A stretch of 64,000 nucleotides of DNA, taken from NCBI RefSeq assembly GCF_014701095.1, contig NZ_AP023439.1, positions 2,654,001 through 2,718,000 of the forward strand. Direction: 5' to 3'. The DNA is from Streptomyces tuirus. GTDB taxonomy: Bacteria > Actinomycetota > Actinomycetes > Streptomycetales > Streptomycetaceae. The notes beneath the pieces were generated by a model, which saw nothing but the letters and a program-made list of their open reading frames with translations, had not been told where the DNA came from and ran no database searches. Below are positions 1-8,829 of this stretch, piece by piece. A program made the position numbers and the translations under genes. Each line of letters opens with the position of its first letter. Within the stretch, counting starts at the first letter, position 1.

Positions 1-845
1 GCCGCCAGGTCCCTGTGGACGACCTTGGCCACGGCCTGGATGGTGGCGATGCCGTAGTTCATGGTGCTGTTGCCGTGGGACAGCACGGTCATCACGTAGT
101 CGTGGCCGCCACCCTTGAACGCGCCGACGCTGTGCACCCGCCAGCCGTTCGTGGAGCGCTGCAGCCAGCCGTTCTTGACGGCCACCGAGACGCCTGAGGG
201 CACTCCGTACGGGGTGCCCCAGCGCTGGGACGAGACGACCTGGCCCATCAGCTTGACGATGTAGGCGCGGGAGTTGTCGCTGAGGACCGCGTTCTTGGCG
301 GTGAGGAGCTTCAGCAGCTTCTGCTCGTCGGTGACGGTGATCTGCGTCAGACCCCAGTAGCCGTTCGCTCCGGGCGTGGTCTGCGTCATGCCGGCGGCCT
401 TGAGGAAGTTCTTGATCTTCGTCATGCCGAGCTGCTTCCACAGGGTGGAGGTCGCCGCGTTGTCCGACTTGGTGATCATCGCCTTGGCGAGGGTGTTCTC
501 GCGGTCGGTGAGGTACCGGTTGCTCTTCTTCGCGTCCCACAGCAGCGTGGCGAGGACGGTGACCTTGACGACACTGGCCGAGTCGTAGGCGGAACTCGCG
601 CGCAGAGTGCAGGTGGTGTCGGTGCTGCGGTCGTAGAGACCGACGGCGACCGTGCCCTTGCGGGTGGCGAGCGCGGCGGTGATGTCCTTCTTCAGCTTGG
701 CGGCGAGCCCGGCCTTGGCGGACGTGCAGGTCACGGCCGGCGGGGCAGCGGCGGCAGGGGTGGCGGCGGCGACGAGCGGCACGAGAACGCCCGTACCCAC
801 GGCCGCCGAGAGCACTCTCGCGCGGCGGGATATCCCAGAAGTCAT
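1..845 (-). CDS. Secreted serine hydrolase, class A beta-lactamase-like fold (partial, C-terminus beyond left edge)
   Basis: Reading leftwards from ATG at 845, 281 codons stay open to the window edge. The N-terminus has a basic start and hydrophobic core ending in an Ala-rich stretch near residue 34, a typical Sec signal peptide. Three serine beta-lactamase/DD-peptidase elements occur in order: SVVK (S91, K94), SDN (127-129) and KNG (224-226, the KTG-equivalent). I did not find a clear Glu166-type omega-loop motif, so a penicillin-interacting or peptidase-like hydrolase is as likely as a true beta-lactamase. Exported enzyme acting on the cell wall or on beta-lactams is inference. The promoter side faces 846-1233. 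Confidence 0.85.
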   Translation of the reverse strand, partial: MTSGISRRARVLSAAVGTGVLVPLVAAATPAAAAPPAVTCTSAKAGLAAKLKKDITAALATRKGTVAVGLYDRSTDTTCTLRASSAYDSASVVKVTVLATLLWDAKKSNRYLTDRENTLAKAMITKSDNAATSTLWKQLGMTKIKNFLKAAGMTQTTPGANGYWGLTQITVTDEQKLLKLLTAKNAVLSDNSRAYIVKLMGQVVSSQRWGTPYGVPSGVSVAVKNGWLQRSTNGWRVHSVGAFKGGGHDYVMTVLSHGNSTMNYGIATIQAVAKVVHRDLA

Positions 846-983
846 GCCCCCCTTGACTCCCGGACGCGAGCGAATGGTTGTAGGGGGTGACGAAGGCTTG
901 TACGAGTCGTTACCGGAGGCCGCCCGGTTTCACAGGCGGCGGCCGGCGGGGGCTCCTCCGTCAGCTCCGAGGTCACGGCATGG

Positions 984-1145
984 GTGCGGAGGCACGGCAC
1001 CGCGGTGCAGGAGAGCGACTACAGCAACAGTACGAGTACGGCCTCCGGCAACGGCTCCGAATCCTCTTCGCAGTCCGGCCAGTCCGCCGTCTACCGCCTG
1101 GACGCGTCCGACGTCAGCCGACCCGACCCGGCCGCACACCACTAA
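984..1145 (+). CDS. Possible small Ser/Gln-rich protein (53 aa), uncertain start
   Basis: An open frame with strongly G/C-biased third positions ends at TAA 1143-1145, immediately before a strong hairpin terminator. The product contains a Ser/Asn/Gly-rich central part (about residues 11-33) followed by SAVYRLDASDVSRP. The only in-frame start candidates are GTG 984 and GTG 1005; a GAGG lies about 12 nt before 984. No family is recognised. Support is codon bias plus the stop-terminator arrangement; the coding frame may begin further upstream through a frame change. Confidence 0.35.
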   Translation: MRRHGTAVQESDYSNSTSTASGNGSESSSQSGQSAVYRLDASDVSRPDPAAHH

Positions 1146-1174
1146 ACGGCCCCGGCCTCTCGGTCCGGGGCCGT
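1146..1174 (+). terminator. Hairpin terminator
   Basis: Perfect 10-bp inverted repeat ACGGCCCCGG / CCGGGGCCGT with a 9-nt loop, directly after the TAA at 1143-1145 and before the gene starting at 1234. Confidence 0.7.
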
Positions 1175-1233
1175 TCCCGCGTCCCGGATCATGTACACGG
1201 GTGTCCGGCGAACGGGTGAAGGGAAACGCAACG

Positions 1234-1854
1234 GTGGGCTACTGCCTCGAGATGAGCACCGGCGACATGAGAACGGTGGTGCGGCTCCTCACGGCGGTGG
1301 AGCGGACCGAGCAGCAGGAGCGCACACTCGCCCGGGTGCGCACGGAGTGCGAGCGGACCGACGCCCGCTTCCGGGAGCAGGGCATCGACCTCGACGTCTC
1401 CATCAGCCGGGCCCTGGAGGAGCTGATCGACGGCACCCCGAGCACCGATCTCTGCCCCGCGTACAGCTACGCCTTCTATCATGCGGTCGCGGCGCACTTC
1501 TCCGACCCCACCGACCTCGGCGCCTGGCGCCGGCCCGCGTGGTTCCGCGCCATGGACGACGAACTGGCCCGGCACGGCGTACCGTCCGACCTCCTCCCGG
1601 GCACGTTCCTGTTCAGCGGCCCGCCGCTGCGGCTGCCCCACCCCGGCGACACGGTCCCGGCGATCGGCACGCTGCCGGCCGGGGCCGCCGCCGGCCTCGC
1701 CGACGCCTACACGCGCGTCCTCGACCGTCTGGACCCCGAATTCCGGGGCGCGGCCCGCCGGTTCGTCGACGCCATGCGGTTCGAGGCGGAGGAGTGGGAG
1801 AGCGCGCGGCAGCTCGGGACGAACCCCGACACGCTGCTCTTCTGGTTCCACTGA
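1234..1854 (+). CDS. Conserved hypothetical protein, 206 aa
   Basis: Start GTG 1234 is chosen because AAGGGA lies 9 nt upstream; earlier in-frame GTGs at 1201 and 1216 lack a ribosome-binding site. The protein is cytoplasmic in appearance (no signal peptide or membrane segment), begins MGYCLEMSTGDMRTV, has a charged helical section (about residues 18-50), then alternates aromatic-rich and Gly/Pro turns and ends with LLFWFH. The layout recalls a group of uncharacterised Streptomyces proteins (possibly DUF7691, unverified). No catalytic motif is visible. It stands alone between a terminator and a convergent gene, 79 nt from the next stop. Confidence 0.7.
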   Translation: MGYCLEMSTGDMRTVVRLLTAVERTEQQERTLARVRTECERTDARFREQGIDLDVSISRALEELIDGTPSTDLCPAYSYAFYHAVAAHFSDPTDLGAWRRPAWFRAMDDELARHGVPSDLLPGTFLFSGPPLRLPHPGDTVPAIGTLPAGAAAGLADAYTRVLDRLDPEFRGAARRFVDAMRFEAEEWESARQLGTNPDTLLFWFH

Positions 1855-1933
1855 CCTCTGCCGGAACTCCTGCCGCCCACTTCCCGCCGAGACACTCGCG
1901 GTCGACAGCCTCCAGGACCTGTCCGGCCGGCGC

Positions 1934-3619
1934 TCACCCCAGGTGCGTGGGCGCGAACATCCGCAGCACCGCCGGGAGCAGGACCACCGAAGGCCCGGGC
2001 GCCGCGAGCGCCTTGGCGAGGTCCTGCTCCAGTGTCTCCGGAGTCGTCCTGACCCCGGGGACGCCGAAGGACTCCGCCAGGGCCACGTAGTCCGGCCGGG
2101 ACAGTTCCGTCGCGGTCGCCTCGCCGAAGGCGTCGTTCATGTACTCGCGCAGGATGCCGTAGCCGCCGTCGTCCACGATCAGCCAGGTGACGTTCAGGTC
2201 GTACTGGCGGGCCGTCGCCAGCTCGGCGATGGAGTACAGGGCCCCGCCGTCGCCGGAGACGGCGAGGACCGGCCGGGTCGGATCGGCCGCCGCCCCGCCC
2301 AGTGCCGCCGGGAAGGCGTAGCCGAGACCGCCCGCGCCCTGGGCGGAGTGCATGTGGTTGGGGCCCTTGGCGTCGAAGGCCGACCAGGCCCAGTAGGCGA
2401 GGATCGTCATGTCCCAGAAGGACGGGGAGTCGGCGGGCAGCGCCCTGCGGACGGACGCCAGCACGTCCTGCTCCAGAGTGAGTTCCTGGGCGGCGATGCG
2501 CTCGCCGACCTTCGCGAGCACCTCCCGGACGCGCTCCGGGGCTCCCGGGTCATGCCGTTCGGACACCGTCTCCAGCAGCGCCTGCAGCGCGAGGCGGGCG
2601 TCCGCGTGGATGCCCAGCGCCGGGTGGTTGGACTCCAGTTTGCCGAGGTCGGCCTCGATCTGGACGACCCGGCCGCGCGGCTTGAACGTGTGGTAGTTCG
2701 AGGAGAGTTCACCGAGGCCGGAGCCGACGACCAGGAGGACGTCGGCGTCCTCCAGGAAGTCGGTGGTGTGCCGGTCCTCGATCCAGGACTGGAGCGACAG
2801 CGGGTGGTTCCAGGGGAAGGCGCCCTTGCCGCCGGGGGTGGTGACCACCGGTGCCTGGATCAGTTCGGCGAGCTGCCGCAGCTTGCCCGAGGCGTCCGCC
2901 CGGACCACTCCGCCGCCCGCGATGATCGCCGGGCGTTCGGCATGAGACAGCAAGTGGGCGGCCAGCGCCGTCAGTTCGGGGCGCGGCGGCAGCTCCTCGG
3001 GAAAGGCGTCGCCGCCCGTCACGACCGGGATCGCCGTCTCGGCGAGCAGCACGTCCTGCGGGATCTCCACCCACACCGGGCCGTGCGGGGCGGTCAGGGC
3101 CGACCTCCAGGCCGCCTCGATCGCGGAGGGGATCTGGGACTGGGTGCGGACGGTGTGGACGGACTTGACCACGCCGCGGAAAGAGGCGGCCTGGTCCGGG
3201 AGTTCGTGGAGGTAGCCGTGCCGGCCGCCGCCCAGGCCCGCCGTCGGGACCTGGCTGCTGATCGCCAGCACGGGCGCGGAGGCCGCCGCCGCCTCCTGGA
3301 GAGCGGCCAGGGAGGTCAGGGCCCCCGGGCCGGTCGACAGCAGCAGCGGCGCGGCCTCACCGGTGATCCGGCCGTAGGCGTCCGCCGCGAACCCGGCGTT
3401 GTTCTCCACCCGCAGGCCGATGTACCTCAGGTCCGAGCGGCGCAGCGCGTCGAACATGCCGAGGGCGTGCTGGCCGGGCAGGCCGAAGACGGTCGTGGCG
3501 CCCAGCCCGGCCAGCGTCTCCACGACCAGGTCTCCGCCGTTGCGGCCGGGAGGAGGATTGAGGGCGGCCTCCGTCTGGGCGGGCGTGGGGCGGAGCACCA
3601 GGTCGTGGTCGTGAGTCAC
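1934..3619 (-). CDS. Thiamine diphosphate-dependent enzyme, acetolactate synthase-like (561 aa)
   Basis: Shows the three-domain layout of the ThDP decarboxylase/acetolactate synthase superfamily: N-terminal PYR domain with the cofactor-activating Glu in [15 protein letters not shown] (about residues 70-85), a central domain with the GP-rich KGAFPW loop, and a C-terminal PP domain with GDGGALYS and then VDDGGYG, where families usually carry NN or ND. It is probably a 2-oxo-acid decarboxylase or carboligase. It overlaps the upstream ureohydrolase gene by 4 nt (stop/start coupling), so the two share a transcript and probably a pathway; a 2-ketoarginine decarboxylase (AruI-like) role is an inference from that pairing. 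Confidence 0.85.
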   Translation of the reverse strand: MTHDHDLVLRPTPAQTEAALNPPPGRNGGDLVVETLAGLGATTVFGLPGQHALGMFDALRRSDLRYIGLRVENNAGFAADAYGRITGEAAPLLLSTGPGALTSLAALQEAAAASAPVLAISSQVPTAGLGGGRHGYLHELPDQAASFRGVVKSVHTVRTQSQIPSAIEAAWRSALTAPHGPVWVEIPQDVLLAETAIPVVTGGDAFPEELPPRPELTALAAHLLSHAERPAIIAGGGVVRADASGKLRQLAELIQAPVVTTPGGKGAFPWNHPLSLQSWIEDRHTTDFLEDADVLLVVGSGLGELSSNYHTFKPRGRVVQIEADLGKLESNHPALGIHADARLALQALLETVSERHDPGAPERVREVLAKVGERIAAQELTLEQDVLASVRRALPADSPSFWDMTILAYWAWSAFDAKGPNHMHSAQGAGGLGYAFPAALGGAAADPTRPVLAVSGDGGALYSIAELATARQYDLNVTWLIVDDGGYGILREYMNDAFGEATATELSRPDYVALAESFGVPGVRTTPETLEQDLAKALAAPGPSVVLLPAVLRMFAPTHLG

Positions 3620-4596
3620 TTCGCTTCCGAGTCCTTCCGGGCCGCGGCGATCTGGCGCGACATGATCGTGGTCAGTTCATAGGCGGTGTGCGACGCGGCC
3701 ACCGACGTGATCTCCGCGTGGTCGTACGCGGGAGCCACCTCGACGACGTCGGCCGACACCAGGTTGCAGGATGCCAGGCCGCGCAGGATCTCCAGCAGTT
3801 CGCGCGAGGTCATGCCGCCGGCCTCGGGGGTGCCGGTGCCGGGGGCGTGGGCCGGGTCGAGGCAGTCGATGTCGATGGAGATGTACAGCGGCCGGTCGCC
3901 GATGCGCTGGCGGAGCTGGTCGGCGACCTCGTCGGCGCCGCGCCGGTAGACGTCGGCCGAGGTGACGATGCCGAAGCCCATCTTCTCGTCGTCGGTCAGG
4001 TCCTGCTTGCCGTACAGCGGGCCGCGCGTGCCGACGTGCGACAGGGCGGAGGTGTCGAGGATGCCCTCCTCGACCGCACGGCGGAACGGGGTGCCGTGCG
4101 TGTACTCGGCGCCGAAGTAGGTGTCCCAGGTGTCGAGGTGGGCGTCGAAGTGGAGCAGGGCGACCGGGCCGTGCTTCTTGGCGACCGAGCGCAGCAGGGG
4201 CAGCGCGATGGTGTGGTCGCCGCCGAGGGTCATCAGACGGGCGCCGGTGCCGAGCAGGTCGTCGGCGGCGGCCTCGACGGTCTCGACGGCCTCGTTGATG
4301 TTGAACGGGTTGACGGCGATGTCGCCGCCGTCCGCGACCTGGGCGAGGGCGAACGGGGAGGCGTCCTGCGCCGGGTTGTACGGGCGCAGCAGCCGGGACG
4401 CCTCACGGATTGCGTTGCCGCCGAAGCGGGCGCCCGGCCGGTACGAGACGCCCGAGTCGAACGGCACGCCCACGACCGCGACATCGGCCCGGCCGACCTC
4501 GTCCAGCCGGGGCAGCCGGGCGAAGGTCGCCGGCCCCGCGTACCGGGGGACGCGGGAGGAGTCGACGGGCCCGCGCGGAGTCTCGTTGCTGCTCAT
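3616..4596 (-). CDS. speB: Agmatinase/guanidinobutyrase family ureohydrolase (326 aa)
   Basis: Arginase-superfamily hydrolase that releases urea from a guanidino compound. The Mn-binding signatures are all present: GGDHT (about residue 144), HFDAHLDT (about 168) and [16 protein letters not shown] (about 240). ATG at 4596. The family includes agmatinase and guanidinobutyrase, which cannot be separated by eye. It lies in a minus-strand group: symporter upstream (66-nt gap), ThDP enzyme downstream (4-nt overlap), with a PucR regulator divergent beyond the symporter. This context favours catabolism of an imported guanidino or amine compound over polyamine synthesis. Confidence 0.9.
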   Translation of the reverse strand: MSSNETPRGPVDSSRVPRYAGPATFARLPRLDEVGRADVAVVGVPFDSGVSYRPGARFGGNAIREASRLLRPYNPAQDASPFALAQVADGGDIAVNPFNINEAVETVEAAADDLLGTGARLMTLGGDHTIALPLLRSVAKKHGPVALLHFDAHLDTWDTYFGAEYTHGTPFRRAVEEGILDTSALSHVGTRGPLYGKQDLTDDEKMGFGIVTSADVYRRGADEVADQLRQRIGDRPLYISIDIDCLDPAHAPGTGTPEAGGMTSRELLEILRGLASCNLVSADVVEVAPAYDHAEITSVAASHTAYELTTIMSRQIAAARKDSEAK

Positions 4597-4662
4597 GAGG
4601 TAATGCTCTCTTTCCCACGCTTCATCGCGTGTGTACCGCTATGCACTGCTTGTTCTACGACT

Positions 4663-6135
4663 CTACTGGGGAGCGGCGACCGGCTCGGACGCGCGTTCGG
4701 GAGAGCGGCCCGCGAGCCGCTCGCGCCAGGCGGTGAGGACGGCGGCGTCGGTGGCGGGGGTGGCCAGGGAGACTGCCACGTAGGCGGCGAGAGAGGCGAG
4801 CAGGCCGTAGTAGACGGGCTCGTTGGCGAGGATGCCGTACGTCGCCATCAACACGACGACCGCGAGTCCGCCGACCACCACGGAGGCGAGGGCGCCGTAC
4901 ACGGTGCCGCGCTTCCAGACCAGCCCGCCCAGGATCGGCACCAGCAGTCCGCCGACGAGGAGGTTGTAGGCGACGGTCAGGGCCTCCACGACGTTGTCGA
5001 TCGCGATGGCCGTGCAGATGACCGCGAGCCCCATGATCAGGATGAAGAGACGGTTGCCCTTCACCTCGTCGTGGTCGTCCGCGTTCCCGGCGGGCGCCTT
5101 GCCGAGGCCCCGCAGCCGGGACCAGATGTCGTTGTTGGCGACGGTCGCGCAGGCGATCAGCGCGCCGGAGGACGTCGACATCACCGCGGCGAGGGCGGCG
5201 GCCAGCACCAGGCCGCGCACTCCGACGGGCAGTTCGTCCTTGACGATGGTCGCGAAGGCGTCGTCCGGGCTGCCGAGCTTGGGGTACAGCACCTTGGCCG
5301 CGGTGCCGATGACGGCACCGGCGAGGGCGTAGGCGAGGCAGTAGGTGCCGGCGACGGTCCCGCCCCACTTGGCGGTGCTGTCGCTGCGGGCGGTGAAGAC
5401 GCGCTGCCAGATGTCCTGCCCGATGAGCATGCCGAAGGTGTAGATCAGCACGTAGGTGAAGATCGTCTCGCCGCCGATGCCGAGCGGGTCGAAGTACTCG
5501 GTGGGCAGCTGCGCCTTCATCTCGCTGAACCCGCCCGCCTTCACGACGGCGATGGGCAGCAGCAGGAGCAGCACACCGATGGTCTTCACGACGAACTGCA
5601 CCATGTCGGTCAGGGTGATCGACCACATGCCGCCGAGGGTGGAGTACGCGACGACGATCGAGCCGCCGAGGACGATGGCGACCGCGCGGTTCATGTCGAA
5701 CAGGACGTCGAAGATCGTGGCGTAGGCGATGGTCGAGGTGACCGCGAGCATCAGCGTGTAGGCCCACATCACGACACCGGAGATGATCCCGGCGCGGCCG
5801 CCGCCGTAGCGCAGGTCGAGCATCTCGGAGACGGTGTAGACCTTCAGCCGGGCGATGCGGGCGGAGAAGAAGACGGACAGGGCGAGCAGGCCGAGGCCGA
5901 TGGTGAAGACCATCCAGGCGCCGGACAGGCCGTACTGGTAGCCGAGGCCCACACCGCCGATGGTGGAGGCGCCGCCGAGGACGATCGCCGCCATGGTGCC
6001 GGAGTACATGGCCGGGCCGAGGCGGCGGCCGGCCACGAGGAACTCGCTCTTGGAGCGGGCGCGGCGCATGCCCCACCAGCCCATGGCCAGCATGCCGGCC
6101 AAATACACGACGATGACGGCGTAGTCGATGGCCAT
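4663..6135 (-). CDS. Sodium:solute symporter family permease (490 aa)
   Basis: Integral membrane transporter of the SSS family, with about 13 hydrophobic segments starting with AVIVVYLAGMLAMGWWG at the N-terminus. The SSS-typical run SEFLVAGRRLGPAM followed by GGASTIGGVGLGYQYG occupies roughly residues 30-70. The cytoplasmic tail is Ala/Pro-rich (to residue 490). ATG at 6135 is preceded by GAAGGAGG, a strong ribosome-binding site. First gene of the minus-strand group with speB and the ThDP enzyme, so it probably imports their substrate. The substrate cannot be read from sequence; family members move proline, urea, amines or polyamines with sodium. Confidence 0.88.
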   Translation of the reverse strand: MAIDYAVIVVYLAGMLAMGWWGMRRARSKSEFLVAGRRLGPAMYSGTMAAIVLGGASTIGGVGLGYQYGLSGAWMVFTIGLGLLALSVFFSARIARLKVYTVSEMLDLRYGGGRAGIISGVVMWAYTLMLAVTSTIAYATIFDVLFDMNRAVAIVLGGSIVVAYSTLGGMWSITLTDMVQFVVKTIGVLLLLLPIAVVKAGGFSEMKAQLPTEYFDPLGIGGETIFTYVLIYTFGMLIGQDIWQRVFTARSDSTAKWGGTVAGTYCLAYALAGAVIGTAAKVLYPKLGSPDDAFATIVKDELPVGVRGLVLAAALAAVMSTSSGALIACATVANNDIWSRLRGLGKAPAGNADDHDEVKGNRLFILIMGLAVICTAIAIDNVVEALTVAYNLLVGGLLVPILGGLVWKRGTVYGALASVVVGGLAVVVLMATYGILANEPVYYGLLASLAAYVAVSLATPATDAAVLTAWRERLAGRSPERASEPVAAPQ

Positions 6136-6258
6136 GAGGCCCTCCTTCGATCAGTGTCGCCGGCGGCTGACGAGGACTGACCTTAGGTGGCTGGAAAGCG
6201 ACTGCGAAGTGTACGTTTCATCCATTGGAGCCGGTGCTGGATGGAGGGAACGCACACC

Positions 6259-7743
6259 ATGCCGGAACCGGCGGTTCCGCCCACCCCGCCCGTCCCGCTG
6301 ACCGCGCTGCTGGCCCGCGAGGACCTGGCACTGCGGCAGATCGCGGGACCGCCCGCCGAGGACGTCGTCGTCCACTGGGTGCACACCTCGGAGATGGCCG
6401 ACCCCTATCCGTATCTGCTCGGCGGTGAGCTGCTGCTCACCGCAGGCGTGCACATCCCGCCGGGGGCGGGCCCGGAGACCTCGTACTTCGACGACTACGT
6501 CTCCCGGATCGTGGCCGCGGGCGGCGCGGCCCTCGGCTTCGGGGTGGCGCCGGTGCACGACACGGTGCCGGAGGCACTGGTCGCGGCCTGCGCCTCGCAC
6601 GGCCTGCCCCTGCTGGAGGTGCCGCCCCGGACCACCTTCTCGGGCGTGGCCCGCGCGGTCTGGCAGCTGATGGCCCGGGCCCGTCTCGCCGAACTCCGCC
6701 ATGTCACCGACGCCCAGCAGGGCCTCGCCACCGCCGCGTCCCGCCCCGACCCGGTCCCGTCCGTGCTCCGCCAACTCGCCCAGCGGCTGGGCGGCTGGGC
6801 GGTGCTGTACGGGCCGGAGGGGACGGAGATCGCGGGGGCGGGGCGGGAGCCCGGGGACGGGGCCCGGGGTGCGCTGACGCGGCTCGCGCAGGTGGTACGG
6901 CCTGCCGACGGCCCCGGTGAGCGGCCCGCCCCCGCCTCCGCCACCGACTCCGTCGCCGGACTGCACCTCGCCGCCTACGGTCTGGGCGCCGGGCACGGGT
7001 TCGTGCTCGGGGTCGCCGCGCCGCAGCGGACCGCCGGCGACCACACCGTCGCCTCCGTCGCGGCCGTGCTGCTGTCGTTGCTGACCGGCGAGCAGCAGAG
7101 CGGCACCGGGGCCGCCCGGTCCTCCGCGCTGGTGCGGATGCTGCTGGGCGTCTCCCCCGAGGAGGTCGCGCCGCTGCTCGGCGAGGGGCCGTGGGTCGTC
7201 GTGCGGGCCCGGCCGGACGGGGACGGCGCCCCCGACCCCGTCGCGGCCTCCGCGCTCGGCGCCGCGCTCGGGTCCGCGCTGGTCGACCCGGCGGGGGACG
7301 TCGTACGGGTCCTGGTCCCGGCCGACCGGGCGCCGGGCGCCCCGCTGCCCGGCTGGACCCTGGGCGTCAGCGCCGCCGTGGCGCCGGAGGAGTGGCCCAT
7401 GGCGGACACCCAGGCCGCCCGCGCCCTGGCCCAGGCCCGCGCCACCCGCGCCCCGCTGCTCCGGCACGGCGCACGCCCCGCCCTCGCCGACCTGGTCCCG
7501 CCCGGCGAGGCGGCGGCCCACGCCCGCGCCCTGCTCGCCCCCGTCACGGCCCACCCCGCGCTCACCGAGACCCTGCGCACCTGGCTCTCCCTGCACGGCA
7601 GCTGGGACCGCACGGCCGTCGCCCTGTCCGTGCACCGCAACACCGTGCGCCAGCGCATCACCCGCTGCGCGGCCCTGCTCGCGACGGACCTCGACGACCC
7701 GGACGTACGGATGGAACTCTGGTTCGCGCTGCGGCACATCTGA
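6259..7743 (+). CDS. PucR-family transcriptional regulator (494 aa)
   Basis: N-terminal PucR ligand-responsive domain (about 1-130, including HWVHTSEMADPYPYLLGGELLLT, shown here only in part as HWVHTSEMADPYPY) and a C-terminal PucR helix-turn-helix (about 435-494) with LSLHGSWDRTAVALSVHRN and NTVRQRI. Start ATG 6259 has GGAGGG 10 nt upstream; the in-frame ATG at 6241 lacks one. It is divergent from the symporter/speB group with a 123-nt shared promoter region, the usual arrangement for a pathway-specific activator of the neighbouring catabolic genes. Ligand unknown. Confidence 0.88.
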   Translation: MPEPAVPPTPPVPLTALLAREDLALRQIAGPPAEDVVVHWVHTSEMADPYPYLLGGELLLTAGVHIPPGAGPETSYFDDYVSRIVAAGGAALGFGVAPVHDTVPEALVAACASHGLPLLEVPPRTTFSGVARAVWQLMARARLAELRHVTDAQQGLATAASRPDPVPSVLRQLAQRLGGWAVLYGPEGTEIAGAGREPGDGARGALTRLAQVVRPADGPGERPAPASATDSVAGLHLAAYGLGAGHGFVLGVAAPQRTAGDHTVASVAAVLLSLLTGEQQSGTGAARSSALVRMLLGVSPEEVAPLLGEGPWVVVRARPDGDGAPDPVAASALGAALGSALVDPAGDVVRVLVPADRAPGAPLPGWTLGVSAAVAPEEWPMADTQAARALAQARATRAPLLRHGARPALADLVPPGEAAAHARALLAPVTAHPALTETLRTWLSLHGSWDRTAVALSVHRNTVRQRITRCAALLATDLDDPDVRMELWFALRHI

Positions 7744-7851
7744 GTACGGCACATCTGAGTACGTGAGCGGTGTGCCGCTGAGTACGTGACGCACGTCCCA
7801 GCGCGCGATACGCCAGGGACGCCCGCGGTCGGCTGCCTCACAATGGTTGTC

Positions 7852-8640
7852 ATGCCGATATCCGGGACACCCAGCCGCGCCGAACTCGTCGAACACCTCG
7901 TCAGGACGCGCATCGCGGGCGACGTCGCCACCCCCCGCGAGAACAACCTCTCCCACTACCGCAAGCTCGCGAACGGCGACCGCCACTACTGGCTCGGGCT
8001 GGAACTCGGCGACCGCTGGAGCGACGAGCAGGACGTCCTCGCGGTGATGGCGGAGCGGGTCGGTGTGAACGACGACCCCGAATACCGGTACGGCCAGGAC
8101 ACCATCGACCCGGAGCTGACCGTCGACGGTCTGGAGCGGATGGCCGGGCGGCTGCGCAAGGCGGCGGACGGGCAGCAGCGCGTCCTGTTCGCCACCGGCC
8201 ACCCCGGTGGCCTCCTCGACGTGCACCGCGCGACCGCGGCGGCGCTGCGCGCGGCCGGCTGCGAGATCGTCGTCATCCCCGACGGGCTGACGACCGAGGA
8301 AGGCTACGTGATGCAGTTCGCGGACGTGGCGGTCCTGGAGCACGGCGCCACCCTGTGGCACACCCACTCGGGCGAACCCATGAAGGCGATCCTGAAGGGC
8401 CTGGAGCGCGAGGGCCGCCCGCTGCCCGACCTGGTCGTCGCCGACCACGGCTGGGCGGGCTACGCGGGCCGGCACGGCGTCGACTCCGTCGGCTACGCCG
8501 ACTGCAACGACCCGGCCCTGTTCATCGCCGAGGCCGAGGGCACGGTGCAGGTGACGGTGCCCCTCGACGACCACGTGATCAGCCCCCGCCACTACGACCC
8601 GATGACGGCGTACCTGCTGGCGGCGGCGGGGCTGGACTGA
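7852..8640 (+). CDS. Putative phosphatase family protein (262 aa)
   Basis: Soluble protein starting MPISGTPSRAELVEHLV. A strongly conserved-looking N-terminal block (TPRENNLSHYRKLANGDRHYW, first part only cited: TPRENNLSHYRK) is followed by a Rossmann-like core with FATGHPGGLLDVH (about 125-137), HTHSGEPMKA (about 170) and VVADHGWAGYAG. Streptomyces homologues are generally annotated as phosphatase; I cannot confirm chemistry. ATG 7852 is chosen, with ATG 7843 in frame as an alternative; neither has a clear ribosome-binding site. Stands 108 nt after the PucR gene and ends at a convergent terminator. Confidence 0.65.
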   Translation: MPISGTPSRAELVEHLVRTRIAGDVATPRENNLSHYRKLANGDRHYWLGLELGDRWSDEQDVLAVMAERVGVNDDPEYRYGQDTIDPELTVDGLERMAGRLRKAADGQQRVLFATGHPGGLLDVHRATAAALRAAGCEIVVIPDGLTTEEGYVMQFADVAVLEHGATLWHTHSGEPMKAILKGLEREGRPLPDLVVADHGWAGYAGRHGVDSVGYADCNDPALFIAEAEGTVQVTVPLDDHVISPRHYDPMTAYLLAAAGLD

Positions 8641-8653
8641 CCGGCGGACGGCG

Positions 8654-8673
8654 GTGCCCGGCGCCCCGGGCAC
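8654..8673. terminator. Bidirectional hairpin between convergent genes
   Basis: Inverted repeat GTGCCCGG / CCGGGCAC with a 4-nt loop, 13 nt after the phosphatase-like stop. The rest of 8641-8829 holds short direct repeats of CACGGCTCAGCAGGGG type (8790-8835) and no gene I can support. Confidence 0.5.
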
Positions 8674-8829
8674 ACCCGCGACTCGTCGAGGATGCCGTCG
8701 GCGTGGAAGCGCGAGCGCGGGTGCCACCGGGGGCAGGTCGCGCCCCAACCGGCCGAGCACTCTCAGCTCGGCGGCCGCACACGCTCAGCAGGGGAACGCG
8801 CACGGCTCAGCAGGGGGAATCCGCACGGC

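Noticed and set aside
652..1233. Long plus-strand open frame leading into the hypothetical gene at 1234
   Set aside because: The first part lies antisense to the secreted hydrolase; third-position bias and the ribosome-binding site support GTG 1234 only.
8651..8760. Minus-strand frame with G/C third positions (RFHADGILDESR)
   Set aside because: No start or ribosome-binding site, about 35 codons only, and no recognised homologue; could be a gene remnant but not supportable.
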